Positions 1 through 35,888 of a DNA stretch of 64,000 nt are shown here, piece after piece. Below the pieces are notes generated by a model that was given only the letters and a program-made list of their open reading frames with translations, searched no databases and had not been told where the DNA came from. The number at the start of each line of letters is the position of its first letter. Within the stretch, counting starts at the first letter, position 1. The stretch comes from Allochromatium humboldtianum (GTDB taxonomy: Bacteria > Pseudomonadota > Gammaproteobacteria > Chromatiales > Chromatiaceae). The position numbers were made by a program, and so were the translations under genes. Where the stretch lies: the NCBI RefSeq assembly GCF_013385175.1, contig NZ_JABZEO010000008.1, positions 1 through 64,000 of the forward strand. Reading direction: 5' to 3'.

Positions 1-605
1 CGAAACAGTCCATCGAGGACTTTCTGCAACGCCAACCGGCGCTCCTGCACCAGATCCAGGCCCAGGCCAAAGCACCGCTCCAGGACGCCACCGCCGTCAA
101 TGCCACGCGCTGGGCGCTGTTTAATGCGCTCAAAGCTACGGGCCTGCCGGTCGAGACCGCCTCGGGCGGACGCACCAAGTTCAATCGCACGCGCCTGGAC
201 ATCCCCAAAACCCATGCCCTCGATGCCGCCTGTGTCGGCGCCGTCGATCAGGTGCGCGACTGGAACCGCCCGGTCCTGAGCATCCGCGCCACCGGACGCG
301 GCGCTTATAGCCGCACGCGCACGTTCAACAACGGCTTCCCGCGCGGCTATTTGATGCGCGAAAAGCGCGTCCAGGGCTTCCAGACCGGCGATTGGGTGCG
401 CGCCGAGGTGCCCACGGGCCAGAAGGCCGGCGTGCATGTCGGACGCGTGGCCATCCGGCGCACGGGGTCGTTCAACGTCCAGACGCCCGGCGGTACGGTC
501 GCAGGCATTTCACATCGCTATTGCCGTCTGCTGCAACGCGCCGACGGCTATGGCTACACCATTCAAACCAAACCTGTAACGGAGGACGCGAGGCGGGCGG
601 CCTAA
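1..605 (+). CDS. iscB: IscB RNA-guided nuclease, C-terminal part (5' end outside window)
   Basis: The open frame is read from position 3 to the TAA at 603-605 and gives the last 200 residues of an IscB protein. The RuvC-III motif is visible as PKTHALDAACVG at about 196-231, where the HxxDA residues belong to the catalytic site. After it come the conserved C-terminal signatures NGFPRGY, KRVQGFQTGDWVRA, AGVHVGRV and YCRLLQRADGYGY. IscB is the RNA-guided nuclease of IS200/IS605-like elements, related to the ancestor of Cas9, and pairs with an omega RNA normally encoded upstream of the gene, here outside the window. The bridge helix, RuvC-I/II and HNH parts are also outside. The gene reads toward the truncated polyketide synthase that starts 65 bases downstream. 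No TnpA transposase is visible. Confidence 0.9.
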   Translation, partial: KQSIEDFLQRQPALLHQIQAQAKAPLQDATAVNATRWALFNALKATGLPVETASGGRTKFNRTRLDIPKTHALDAACVGAVDQVRDWNRPVLSIRATGRGAYSRTRTFNNGFPRGYLMREKRVQGFQTGDWVRAEVPTGQKAGVHVGRVAIRRTGSFNVQTPGGTVAGISHRYCRLLQRADGYGYTIQTKPVTEDARRAA

Positions 606-632
606 CCGCGCTGCGCGCGGTGCGCTATCCCT

Positions 633-653
633 CCCCGCCAGTCAAGGACGGGG
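633..653 (+). repeat. Right-end hairpin of the iscB element
   Basis: CCCCGCC (633-639), a six-base loop and GGACGGGG (646-653) form an imperfect stem with one bulged A, a few bases before the presumed cleavage site. A second small stem, CCGCG/CGCGG, lies at 606-620. Subterminal hairpins of this kind are bound by the TnpA transposase in IS200/IS605 elements. Assignment rests on position and shape. Confidence 0.6.
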
Positions 654-670
654 TTTCTCGCGCAAGACTG

Positions 671-28162
<27,492 letters not shown>

Positions 28163-28191
28163 GACGCTTTTCAAGGCTGGAGCCGGTATCC

Positions 28192-29061
28192 ATGACACGC
28201 ATCTATCTCTTCCCCGGACAGGGATCCCAGACGCCCGGCATGGGCCGGGATCTCTTCGCGCGCTTTCCGGAGCAGGTCGCCATCGCCGATCGTGTGCTGG
28301 GCTACTCGCTCACCGAGCTCTGCCTGGAGGATCCCCGCGGCCTACTCAATCAGACTCTATACACTCAGCCGGCGCTCTTCGTGGTGAATGCGCTCACCTT
28401 TCTGGACCATCTGGTCAAGACCGGAGAGCTTCCTCATATCGTTGCCGGCCATAGCCTCGGTGAGTACAACGCCCTGTTTGCGGCTTCGGCCATCGGTTTC
28501 GAAACTGGGGTCAGACTCGTCAAGCGACGAGCCGAGTTGATGGCCGAGGCGCGCGACGGAGGTATGGCGGCGGTGATCGGTCTCGATGTCGAAAAGATTC
28601 GCGCAACCCTCGACCGGCAGGGCCTCGACTCGATCGATATCGCGAATCTGAACTCACCACTGCAAACCGTGATCTCCGGCCCCATCGCAGATCTGGATCG
28701 GGCGCAGTCGCCACTCGAGCAGGCCGGGGCAATGATGTTCAAGAAGTTGCCGGTCAGCGCGGCCTTTCATTCGCGCTATATGGCGGAGGCGGCGAATCGG
28801 TTCGAGCGCTTCCTGGAGTCGGTCGAGATCGGGATTCCGCGCCTCCCGGTCATCTCGAACGTGACCGGATCCTTTCACGACCCCCAGACGATCAAGACGA
28901 TGCTGTCGCGCCAGATCACCCATCCGGTGCGCTGGGTGGAGTCGGTATCGACCCTGAAGCGCGAGCCCGAGCCGACATTCACCGAGCTGGGTCCGGGCAC
29001 GGTCCTGACGGGGCTCAATCGACGCATCGACATGGAAACCGCCAGGGCAACGGGACACTAG
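28192..29061 (+). CDS. Trans-acting malonyl-CoA acyltransferase (AT)
   Basis: A 289-residue free-standing FabD-like acyltransferase that should load malonyl units onto all the AT-less modules. The nucleophile Ser88 lies in GHSLGEY. Arg113, 25 residues after it, occupies the position of the malonate-binding arginine of FabD, and the catalytic His193 lies in AAFHSRYM. The ATG at 28192 is preceded by GGAG at good spacing. The gene starts 29 bases after the synthase stop and ends 2 bases before the next gene, so all are probably one transcript. Length is normal for a discrete AT. Confidence 0.9.
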   Translation: MTRIYLFPGQGSQTPGMGRDLFARFPEQVAIADRVLGYSLTELCLEDPRGLLNQTLYTQPALFVVNALTFLDHLVKTGELPHIVAGHSLGEYNALFAASAIGFETGVRLVKRRAELMAEARDGGMAAVIGLDVEKIRATLDRQGLDSIDIANLNSPLQTVISGPIADLDRAQSPLEQAGAMMFKKLPVSAAFHSRYMAEAANRFERFLESVEIGIPRLPVISNVTGSFHDPQTIKTMLSRQITHPVRWVESVSTLKREPEPTFTELGPGTVLTGLNRRIDMETARATGH

Positions 29062-29063
29062 AC

Positions 29064-30044
29064 ATGCGCAACGGCCGGCCAAAAACCCTCTGGATGTTCT
29101 CGGGACAGGGGTCACAGTACTATCAGATGGGCCTGGATCTCTACGAGAGCCACGAGTCGTTCAGGCGAGAGCTGGAGACGGCGGATCGCATCGCCCAGCG
29201 GATGCTCAACGAATCACTGATCGAGATCGTCTATCGCGCGCGCGAGGATCGCTTCGAGCCGTTCGATGAGATCCTCCATTCACACCCGGCGCTGCTCATG
29301 ATCGAGTACGCCCTGGCGCGTGTCCTGCTCGCGCATCACGTCGAGCCGGATGCCCTGTTCGGCTACAGTCTCGGCGAGCTGACCGCCCGGCTGATCTCGG
29401 GGGCCATCTCGCTGGAGGACGCGATGAGCTTCGCGGTGAAGACGGCGGAGCTCATCCATTACTGTGCTCCCGCCGGGAAGATGCTGGCCGTGCTGCACGC
29501 TGCTGAGATCGTCGAGCAGTATCCGGCGGCCTTCGAGGGCTGTGAGATCGCCGCGCACAATTTTCCGGGCAATTTCATCGTCGCGGGTCCGGCGGACGCC
29601 GTCGGGCGGCTGAAACAGTTCCTGGCCAGCCGTGACATCAATACGATCGAGCTGCCGGTGGCCCATCCGTTTCACTCATCGCTCATGGCCGGGATCCGGA
29701 CACCCTTGCGCGAGCTGGCCGACCAGATAGCGTTCAGCCGCCCCCGGATACCCGTCCTCTCGGCGCTGAACGGCGAGCCGGTCGAGACCGATTCACCCGA
29801 GCGGTTGCTGGAGGCCATGAGCGCCCAGGTAGACTTCGGCGCGACCCTGAGAACGCTCGAGCGCTCCGGCCCCTGGCTCTATCTCGATCTGGGGCCTTCC
29901 GGAAGTCTGGCGACCACTGTCAAATACAACCTGAACGCAGATTCGCGCTCCGAGATCCTGTCGATCATCACGCGCTTCGGCCAGGCGGGGCGCAATCTCC
30001 AGCGGCTGCTGGATCGATTGAATTCAGACCCGTCGGGGGAGTGA
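29064..30044 (+). CDS. Proofreading acyl hydrolase (AH) of the AT family
   Basis: A 326-residue AT homologue beginning with MFSGQGSQYYQMG, the typical start of the PedC-type acyl hydrolases of trans-AT clusters. Ser102 is in GYSLGE and a His is in AHPFHSSLM. The position of the malonate-binding Arg (25 residues after the serine) is Thr127, so malonyl selection should be lost. Such proteins remove stalled or wrong acyl chains from ACPs. It lies directly behind the true AT, 2 bases apart, a common tandem in these clusters. A second extender-loading AT is the alternative, but the missing Arg argues against it. Confidence 0.8.
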   Translation: MRNGRPKTLWMFSGQGSQYYQMGLDLYESHESFRRELETADRIAQRMLNESLIEIVYRAREDRFEPFDEILHSHPALLMIEYALARVLLAHHVEPDALFGYSLGELTARLISGAISLEDAMSFAVKTAELIHYCAPAGKMLAVLHAAEIVEQYPAAFEGCEIAAHNFPGNFIVAGPADAVGRLKQFLASRDINTIELPVAHPFHSSLMAGIRTPLRELADQIAFSRPRIPVLSALNGEPVETDSPERLLEAMSAQVDFGATLRTLERSGPWLYLDLGPSGSLATTVKYNLNADSRSEILSIITRFGQAGRNLQRLLDRLNSDPSGE

Positions 30045-30050
30045 GCGTTT

Positions 30051-32432
30051 ATGTCGAATCTTGCCGGATCGAACAAGGGGCTTGTGAGCGTCACCGGCGC
30101 CAACGGCGGCATTGCGCAATCCCTGCTGCCCGCGCTACTGGGCGACCACTATGCGGTCAGAGCCCTGTTTCGCGCCGAGAACGCCAACAGCCGGCGCTGG
30201 GCCGAGGCAGGATGCGAGATCGTCATTGGTGATTTGCGCGATCCGGATTCGCTGAAATCCCTGGTCGCCGGCGCCGATGTCGTCATCCATGGCGCGGCGA
30301 AGATCATGGGCTTCGACCCTGGCGCCTTTCATGCGACCAACGTCCAGGGAACCAAGAATCTCCTCGCCGCCGCCATCGACAGCGGCTGTCGTCGCTTCGT
30401 CCATCTCAGTTCCATGGCCGTGTATGGCGCGGGTGAGCCAGGAGCCGACGGCGCCTATCCCGAGAACACCGAGCTGCGTTCAAGCGAGTCGCTCGATGCC
30501 TATACGCGAACCAAGCTCCTCGCGGAGCGGGCCGTCGTCGAGGCCGGCGAAGGCTCCGCACTCGAATACGTCATCCTGAGACCGACCTGCGTCTATGGTC
30601 CGTACATCCAGTCCTGGACCCTGTTGCCCCTGAACATGATCCTGAAGGGGCGGCCGCTGCTCATCGGCTTCGACGCGCCCGAGGGACTGATGGACGCGGT
30701 GTACGTGGAAGACCTCGTGCAGGCCATTCTCCGCGCCGTCGCGGAGCCCAGGGCCGCCGGCGAGATCTTCAATATCGGCGGCGAAAGCCTCGGTTTCCGG
30801 GAGTTCTATGAACGGCTCGGCGCCATGGTCGATCGGGCGCCGCGTTTGGGTTCGGAGGCCCGACTCCAGCGACTCTCATCCATGATTCGCCCTGTATCGC
30901 GATTCTGGCCGGCGGCGGCGGAGATCGGGCGCGGCCTGGAGATGGTGCGACGACTGTCGCTGAGCCGCTGTCGCTACCCCTCGACCAAGGCCATGACGAC
31001 CCTGGGTTATGCGCCCAGGTTCCAGCTTCCGACCGGAATGCTCCGGACCGAGCTCGTGCTCCGAGAGACGGGCGCCCTGCCCGCCCGGAGACGGCCGATA
31101 CCCAGCTCGGATCGTCACTATCATGTTCGCCCCAGGGTGCTGGTGCGTCCCGAGACCGAGCCGCAGATCATCGACGCGATCGGGGAGGCGCGGGCACGCG
31201 ATCTTCCGGTCAAGGCGATCGGCGCGCTCCATTCGTTCGTGCCCATCCCAGTCACCGAAGGCGTCTGTGTCTCACTCGATCGCTACCGACAAGTCCTCGA
31301 GGTCGAGGAATCGCGTGTGACCGTCCAGGCGGGAATCACCATCGCCGAACTCAATACCGCCTTGAGGCAACATGGGTTGGCCCTGCCGGTCAATGGCTTC
31401 TATACGGCTCAGACCATCGCGGGCGCCATCAGCACCGCGACCCACGGCGGTTCACTCCATCACGGCACCCTGGCGGACCAGGTGGAAGCGATCCGTATCG
31501 TCCGACCCGATGGAACCGTCCTGGACATCGGAGCGGCGGACGGGCGTTTCCATGCCGTCGTTGTCTCGCTCGGACTCCTGGGGATCGTCTCGACGGTCAC
31601 GCTGAAGTGCGTTCCCGAGTTCTATCTGCGATCGGAAGCCAGGGTCTGTTCCATCGAACAGTTGCTCACGGAATTCGACTCCATTCAGCGCGGGAACGAC
31701 TTCGTCGACGTTCTGTATCATCCGCAGACGCGCCAGGTCAAGATGCTGCTGATGAATCGCGTCCCGGTTCCTCAGAATGAGCCGATTTCGCCGCCGATCG
31801 AATCCGTGCCACCCTCGGTCGCCAGGAAGAAACTGGTTTCCTTCGTCTTCCGGAATTTCCTGCGGGTGTTGAACACGACCAGTTCTGAATCCATGAATCG
31901 GGCGGTGGTCAATCGGGTCATAGATACCCTCTATCCATCCGAGGGGATCAGGCGGTCCGATGAAGCCCTGACCTTCGGTGATCTGTCCGCCGTCGAGCCG
32001 TTTCCGATCGATGACATGGAATTCGCTGTTCCCTATGGGCAGGCGGTCGACGCACTTAGGGAGCTTTCCGATCTATTCGAGCGCAAACGCAATTTTCCCC
32101 GCTTTTTCCCTGTGCATCTGCGCTGCTCCAGGGCCGGGGAGCACTGGCTCAGTCCCAATCACCGGCGGGATGTCTGCTGGTTCGAGTTCTGGCAGTATCC
32201 CTCGAACCCGGCGCTGTATGCGGAGCTGGCGAGTCTGTTCGATCGCTTCGACAGTCGATTGCACTGGGGAAAGATCGGTTCGACCGACCCCGAGCGTCTG
32301 ACCGGGCTGTACGAGCGCTGGGCCGATTTCACCCGGCTGCGCTCGGAGTGGGATCCAGAGGGGCTGTTGCTGAACGAACGGACCGCGAGATGGTTTGGCC
32401 GGGATGAGCGTGCTCTTGGCTCCGGATCCTGA
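30051..32432 (+). CDS. Fusion: NAD(P)-dependent epimerase/reductase (SDR) + FAD-linked lactone-oxidase-like protein
   Basis: A single 793-residue frame with two enzymes. Residues 1-345 are an extended SDR: TGANGG nucleotide motif at 15-20, serine pair SSMAVYG around 120 and YTRTK (Y151, K155), as in NAD-dependent epimerases and 3-beta-HSD-like dehydrogenases. Residues 355-793 are a FAD-linked oxidase of the aldonolactone-oxidase type: an FAD-binding fold with GALHSF (His394 in the position of the histidine that carries FAD in many family members), STATHGGSLHHG and a C-terminal substrate domain. GGGGGAG precedes the ATG, 6 bases after the AH gene. A two-step oxidation of the polyketide or of a sugar is plausible, but the substrate is unknown. 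It ends 13 bases before the convergent GT gene. Confidence 0.8.
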   Translation: MSNLAGSNKGLVSVTGANGGIAQSLLPALLGDHYAVRALFRAENANSRRWAEAGCEIVIGDLRDPDSLKSLVAGADVVIHGAAKIMGFDPGAFHATNVQGTKNLLAAAIDSGCRRFVHLSSMAVYGAGEPGADGAYPENTELRSSESLDAYTRTKLLAERAVVEAGEGSALEYVILRPTCVYGPYIQSWTLLPLNMILKGRPLLIGFDAPEGLMDAVYVEDLVQAILRAVAEPRAAGEIFNIGGESLGFREFYERLGAMVDRAPRLGSEARLQRLSSMIRPVSRFWPAAAEIGRGLEMVRRLSLSRCRYPSTKAMTTLGYAPRFQLPTGMLRTELVLRETGALPARRRPIPSSDRHYHVRPRVLVRPETEPQIIDAIGEARARDLPVKAIGALHSFVPIPVTEGVCVSLDRYRQVLEVEESRVTVQAGITIAELNTALRQHGLALPVNGFYTAQTIAGAISTATHGGSLHHGTLADQVEAIRIVRPDGTVLDIGAADGRFHAVVVSLGLLGIVSTVTLKCVPEFYLRSEARVCSIEQLLTEFDSIQRGNDFVDVLYHPQTRQVKMLLMNRVPVPQNEPISPPIESVPPSVARKKLVSFVFRNFLRVLNTTSSESMNRAVVNRVIDTLYPSEGIRRSDEALTFGDLSAVEPFPIDDMEFAVPYGQAVDALRELSDLFERKRNFPRFFPVHLRCSRAGEHWLSPNHRRDVCWFEFWQYPSNPALYAELASLFDRFDSRLHWGKIGSTDPERLTGLYERWADFTRLRSEWDPEGLLLNERTARWFGRDERALGSGS

Positions 32433-32445
32433 ACCAAGAAACAGC

Positions 32446-33231
32446 TCATGGGGACTGTCTTGAAGTCGGTTTCGTGATGGGCTCGGGCATCAGCAGCAGG
32501 TTGCGTACCATCATTTTCTTCTTGAACGCCTCGTCCATCCAGGTGCCGGCGAAATGATGACGGACGTAAACCGTTCGCAGCAATTCCGGAAAGAGCGCGC
32601 TCGCCATGAAGCGGACCGTGTTTTGCGTCTCGAAGCAGCCAAAATAGGCCGGGGGCATGGCCCTCAATGTTCCGCCTTGCTCCATGTACTGCGTCAAGCC
32701 GGCCGTGAAGGCATGGGGGCCTGTGCGTTTGACGAATTTCAGGACGGGGTGATCACCGTAGTCGGAATCGATATGGCGCTCGATATGCTTGAGCACGGCC
32801 ATGAGCGCGGGGTGCCTTGGACGCGCGAGAAAGGTCCATTGACAATACACGGGTGAAATGTCGGTCGGGTACATGTTCATCACTCGGACGGATTTCGTCT
32901 CGACTTCCTTGCAGACGATCAGCTCATCGTCGTCCGCGACGAAGTCGAGTGGACGCTTGCATTCGCAGTCCATGTCGGCATACATGCCACCATACTCGAA
33001 CAGGATCATGTAGCGCAGTAAGTCGCTTTTCGCGACCGGGCTTTCCAGTGATGTAAAGATCTCGAGAAACTCTGGGAATTTGTCGCGGACCAGTTCGAGA
33101 CAGGGTTCATCCTCCCAGATCCGATGTTCCCAATCGGGCATCATGCGCGAAAAGGAGTCGGACAGATCTTTGTATTTTTGAGGTATTTCGCTCGAGATCC
33201 AGATCTGATGGATAATTCTTGGAATCGCCAT
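32446..33231 (-). CDS. GT32-type glycosyltransferase (DXD sugar-binding, OCH1-like)
   Basis: A 261-residue protein starting MAIPRIIHQIW, the hallmark of the family that includes yeast OCH1 and bacterial capsule mannosyl/galactosyltransferases. The metal/nucleotide-sugar DXD motif is YADMD (residues 86-88), preceded by SDLLRYMILFEYGG. No membrane segment is evident. GGAG lies 8 bases before the ATG. It sits inside the polyketide cluster, so glycosylation of the product is inferred. The sequence is visibly richer in A/T than the synthase. Confidence 0.8.
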   Translation of the reverse strand: MAIPRIIHQIWISSEIPQKYKDLSDSFSRMMPDWEHRIWEDEPCLELVRDKFPEFLEIFTSLESPVAKSDLLRYMILFEYGGMYADMDCECKRPLDFVADDDELIVCKEVETKSVRVMNMYPTDISPVYCQWTFLARPRHPALMAVLKHIERHIDSDYGDHPVLKFVKRTGPHAFTAGLTQYMEQGGTLRAMPPAYFGCFETQNTVRFMASALFPELLRTVYVRHHFAGTWMDEAFKKKMMVRNLLLMPEPITKPTSRQSP

Positions 33232-33386
33232 GCAGTCACTCCGCTTGTCGGGGCCAAGGCCGGTGCGATCAAGGCCATGTGCCGGTCGCTGGGATCGCGG
33301 GGCAGCCCCGCTCGCTATGAAGTTAGGATACTCTCAAGCACCTATTGGAGCCAGTCGCCGACGTGAACGCGGTCCCGGCTAGAAAC

Positions 33387-34142
33387 ATGAGCGATTTGAC
33401 GGATCTGCCTCCCAGAACCGCGATCGAAAAATTCCGCTTGATCCGTGAGGAATCGGTCTCCTGGGCGGCTATTGGACTTTCGGCGTGCGCAGACACCGAG
33501 TTGCTATCGAAGCGAGAAGACATTCTTCACTCGCGAGAGCTCGAGATCTTCGAATCCGACACCTATGGTCGATGGCGATGCGGTTATTTGCGCGGACGAC
33601 TGTGCGCGAAGTTGGCGCTACGGGCCCTGCATGACCACTGCGACTTCCGGCAGGTCATGATTGACAGGGGAGTCTTTGGCCAGCCAATCGTTCTGAGCAG
33701 GACGTTGACCAATATTCAAGTCAGTCTCTCGCACTCTGGACACTGGGCGGCGGCGGTCGCGTTCCATGAAGGCCATCCGATGGCGATCGACATCGAGGTT
33801 CATGCCGAGAACAAACAGGATGTCATACTCGCCAACATGACCGTCGCCGAGATCGATGCAATCGCGGCAACCCATCTGAGCGCCGACATGCGTCCGACGG
33901 TGCTGTGGACGATCAAGGAGTCGCTCTCGAAGGTCTTGCGAACCGGATTGATGTCGCCATTCGACATCTACGCGATCGACAGGATCACGGAAGAGGATGG
34001 AATGATCGTCTCCACGTTCAGAAACTTCGCACAGTACAAATGTGTGTCGTTTTCGATTGGTGACCTGGCGCTGTCGCTGACGCTGCCCAAGAGAACCAGG
34101 GTCGATCTGGACTTCAACAGTTGGGAAGCTATTTCTCGATGA
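33387..34142 (+). CDS. Sfp-type 4'-phosphopantetheinyl transferase
   Basis: A 251-residue protein with the Sfp-family magnesium and catalytic motifs: AIDIEVHAE (about 133-141) and WTIKESLSK (about 174-182), plus SLSHSGHWAA upstream. It moves phosphopantetheine from CoA to ACP serines, here probably on the seven module ACPs and the donor ACP. I chose the ATG at 33387; an in-frame TTG at 33345 would add 14 residues. Its stop overlaps the convergent carbamoyltransferase stop by 14 bases. The gene diverges from the GT32 gene, so 33232-33386 should hold promoters for both. Confidence 0.85.
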   Translation: MSDLTDLPPRTAIEKFRLIREESVSWAAIGLSACADTELLSKREDILHSRELEIFESDTYGRWRCGYLRGRLCAKLALRALHDHCDFRQVMIDRGVFGQPIVLSRTLTNIQVSLSHSGHWAAAVAFHEGHPMAIDIEVHAENKQDVILANMTVAEIDAIAATHLSADMRPTVLWTIKESLSKVLRTGLMSPFDIYAIDRITEEDGMIVSTFRNFAQYKCVSFSIGDLALSLTLPKRTRVDLDFNSWEAISR

Positions 34143-35865
34143 GATAATCCCCGATCACCAGCGCATCCAGGCCCGTCGTGAAGAACAGCCCCACGGCATC
34201 TTCCAGGGAATTGATGATGGGTTTTCCCATGATATTGAAACTGGTATTCAGGAGTATCGGAACACCGGTCACTTTATGGAAGGCAGCGATCAAATCATGG
34301 TAACGAGGATTCCACTCGCGACGTACCGATTGGACGCGCCCGGTGCCATTGACGTGGACCACGGCTGGTACTTTGGCGACGACCTCGGGCCTGAACCTGA
34401 GCGTTCTTTCCATGTATGGCGAGCACTGATAGTTCTCGAAATACTCCGGCCCGAATTCATCGAGGATCGATGGCGCAAAGGGGCGAAATTCCTCGCGGAA
34501 CTTGACCAGGTCGTTGATGCGATCCTTCATGTCCGGAGAGCGGGGATCGGCCAGGATCGAGCGATTCCCGAGGGCACGAGGCCCGAATTCAGCACGGCCC
34601 TGTACCCACCCCAGAAGTTTTCCCTCCGACAGAAGGCGTGCCGCTTCCTCGACGAGCGTTTCCGGCAGGTTGCGCGCCTTCTCGAAGCGACCGAACCGAA
34701 TCAGATTGTCGATGGATTGCCGGGGAATCGCGGAGCCCAGATAGGGACTCTGTACAGTCACCGATGGTTTTGCATCTGGATGATCCGCCTGATAGGCCAG
34801 CAGTGCGCATCCAAGCGCATTGCCGTCGTCGCCCGGAGCGCTTGGAATATGCAATCGTTCGAATCCGGTCTGCTCCAGAATCTTGCCGTTGTACGAGCTG
34901 TTCAGTGCGCAGCCGCCGCCCAAAACCAGATTCTTGGAAATTCCAAGTTTATAAAAATTTCTCAGCAACTCGGTCAGCGTTTCTTCGTAAAAATGTTGTG
35001 CCGTGCAGGCCAGGTTCGCCGCCGTGATGGCCAGTGCACCCTTGGCGCGCGCCTTCTTTTGCATGGCTGCGGCCCATTGCTCGATGCCCGCCAGTGAAGG
35101 GTACTTGAACTTCAGACCGTCGATCCTGACCAGCGCTCTCAATGCATCGAGAATCTCGGCATCGATTTCGCCATAGGGGGCTAGACCCATCATTTTCCAT
35201 TCTTCGCCGGCCTCCGAACTGAATCCGCAAAAATCGGTGCAGACAGCATAGAGGATTCCCAGGCTCTCAGGCCCCTTCAATTGGTCCAGGGTTTTCAAGC
35301 GTCCGTGGCGATACTCAAGATAGGTCATGGAGCCGCTTTCGCCCTGGCCGTCGCAGATGACGCAGGCGGCTTCATCGAACGGACTGGTAAAGCAGGCGTT
35401 CGCCGCATGGGCCAGATGATGCTGGAATTTGACGTACTTCAGATTCCTGTTACCGAAGTCGACGCCGAGGACGCTGGACAGGTTCCCTCCGGACAGCTTG
35501 AGGCTGGTGTGCTGCTGCCAGAGCGATTGGAAGAGAATCGATTTGTCGACGAGAAAGCGCGTCATCCCAGGCGATCGTTTCGACAGCTTTTCGTGATTGG
35601 TGATTCCGGACAGGTAATTGAGATCCAGCAATCTGCAGAAGCCGGAACTCCAGGGTTTGGCGATGACATAGGCGGCGTCGGGTTCACAGTGATCGCGAAT
35701 GACCCGCCGGACCAGGCCACGCACGTCTGCGGCGGTCGTATAGGCGCGCTTGTCCTGTAGAAAACGTTCGGTCGCCTCGGCGAACAGCACCTCGCCATCC
35801 GGTCCCACGACGGCCAGGGCCGGGTCGTGAAAGGTCGTGGCCAGTCCGATATAAAAGGTCTGCAT
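34129..35865 (-). CDS. Carbamoyltransferase, NodU/CmcH/TobZ family
   Basis: A 578-residue two-domain enzyme that moves a carbamoyl group from carbamoyl phosphate, through an adenylated intermediate, to a hydroxyl. N-terminal Kae1-like features include HHLAHAANACFTSPFDEA, CDGQGESGS, GEEWKMMGLAPYG and GGGCALNSSYNGK. The C-terminal YrdC-like part has FGPRALGNRSIL, FRPFAPSIL and LNTSFN. The start ATG at 35865 gives the family's usual N-terminus (IGLATTFHDPALAVV); an upstream TTG at 35892 overlaps the previous gene's stop as TTGA. It is the last gene of the minus-strand operon. Likely acceptors are a hydroxyl of the polyketide or of an attached sugar. Confidence 0.9.
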   Translation of the reverse strand: MQTFYIGLATTFHDPALAVVGPDGEVLFAEATERFLQDKRAYTTAADVRGLVRRVIRDHCEPDAAYVIAKPWSSGFCRLLDLNYLSGITNHEKLSKRSPGMTRFLVDKSILFQSLWQQHTSLKLSGGNLSSVLGVDFGNRNLKYVKFQHHLAHAANACFTSPFDEAACVICDGQGESGSMTYLEYRHGRLKTLDQLKGPESLGILYAVCTDFCGFSSEAGEEWKMMGLAPYGEIDAEILDALRALVRIDGLKFKYPSLAGIEQWAAAMQKKARAKGALAITAANLACTAQHFYEETLTELLRNFYKLGISKNLVLGGGCALNSSYNGKILEQTGFERLHIPSAPGDDGNALGCALLAYQADHPDAKPSVTVQSPYLGSAIPRQSIDNLIRFGRFEKARNLPETLVEEAARLLSEGKLLGWVQGRAEFGPRALGNRSILADPRSPDMKDRINDLVKFREEFRPFAPSILDEFGPEYFENYQCSPYMERTLRFRPEVVAKVPAVVHVNGTGRVQSVRREWNPRYHDLIAAFHKVTGVPILLNTSFNIMGKPIINSLEDAVGLFFTTGLDALVIGDYLIEK

Positions 35866-35888
35866 GTCTCGTCGCTCGCCAGTGGTGT

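Larger units (their letters stand above)
1..664 (+). mobile_element. Right part of an IS200/IS605-like, iscB-carrying element
   Basis: The iscB 3' end is followed by a short non-coding tail that ends in a hairpin (633-653) and the bases TTTCTCGCGC. A subterminal hairpin followed by such a tail is the usual right end of IS200/IS605 elements, which move as single strands and make no target duplication. The junction is put at about 664 because sequence matching a ketoreductase domain starts directly after it. The exact junction base is uncertain by a few nucleotides. Confidence 0.7.

Noticed and set aside
392-670. Upstream extension of the PKS frame to an ATG at 392
   Set aside because: This stretch is the +1 frame of the iscB 3' end; its translation is Arg/Ala-rich and has no PKS similarity.
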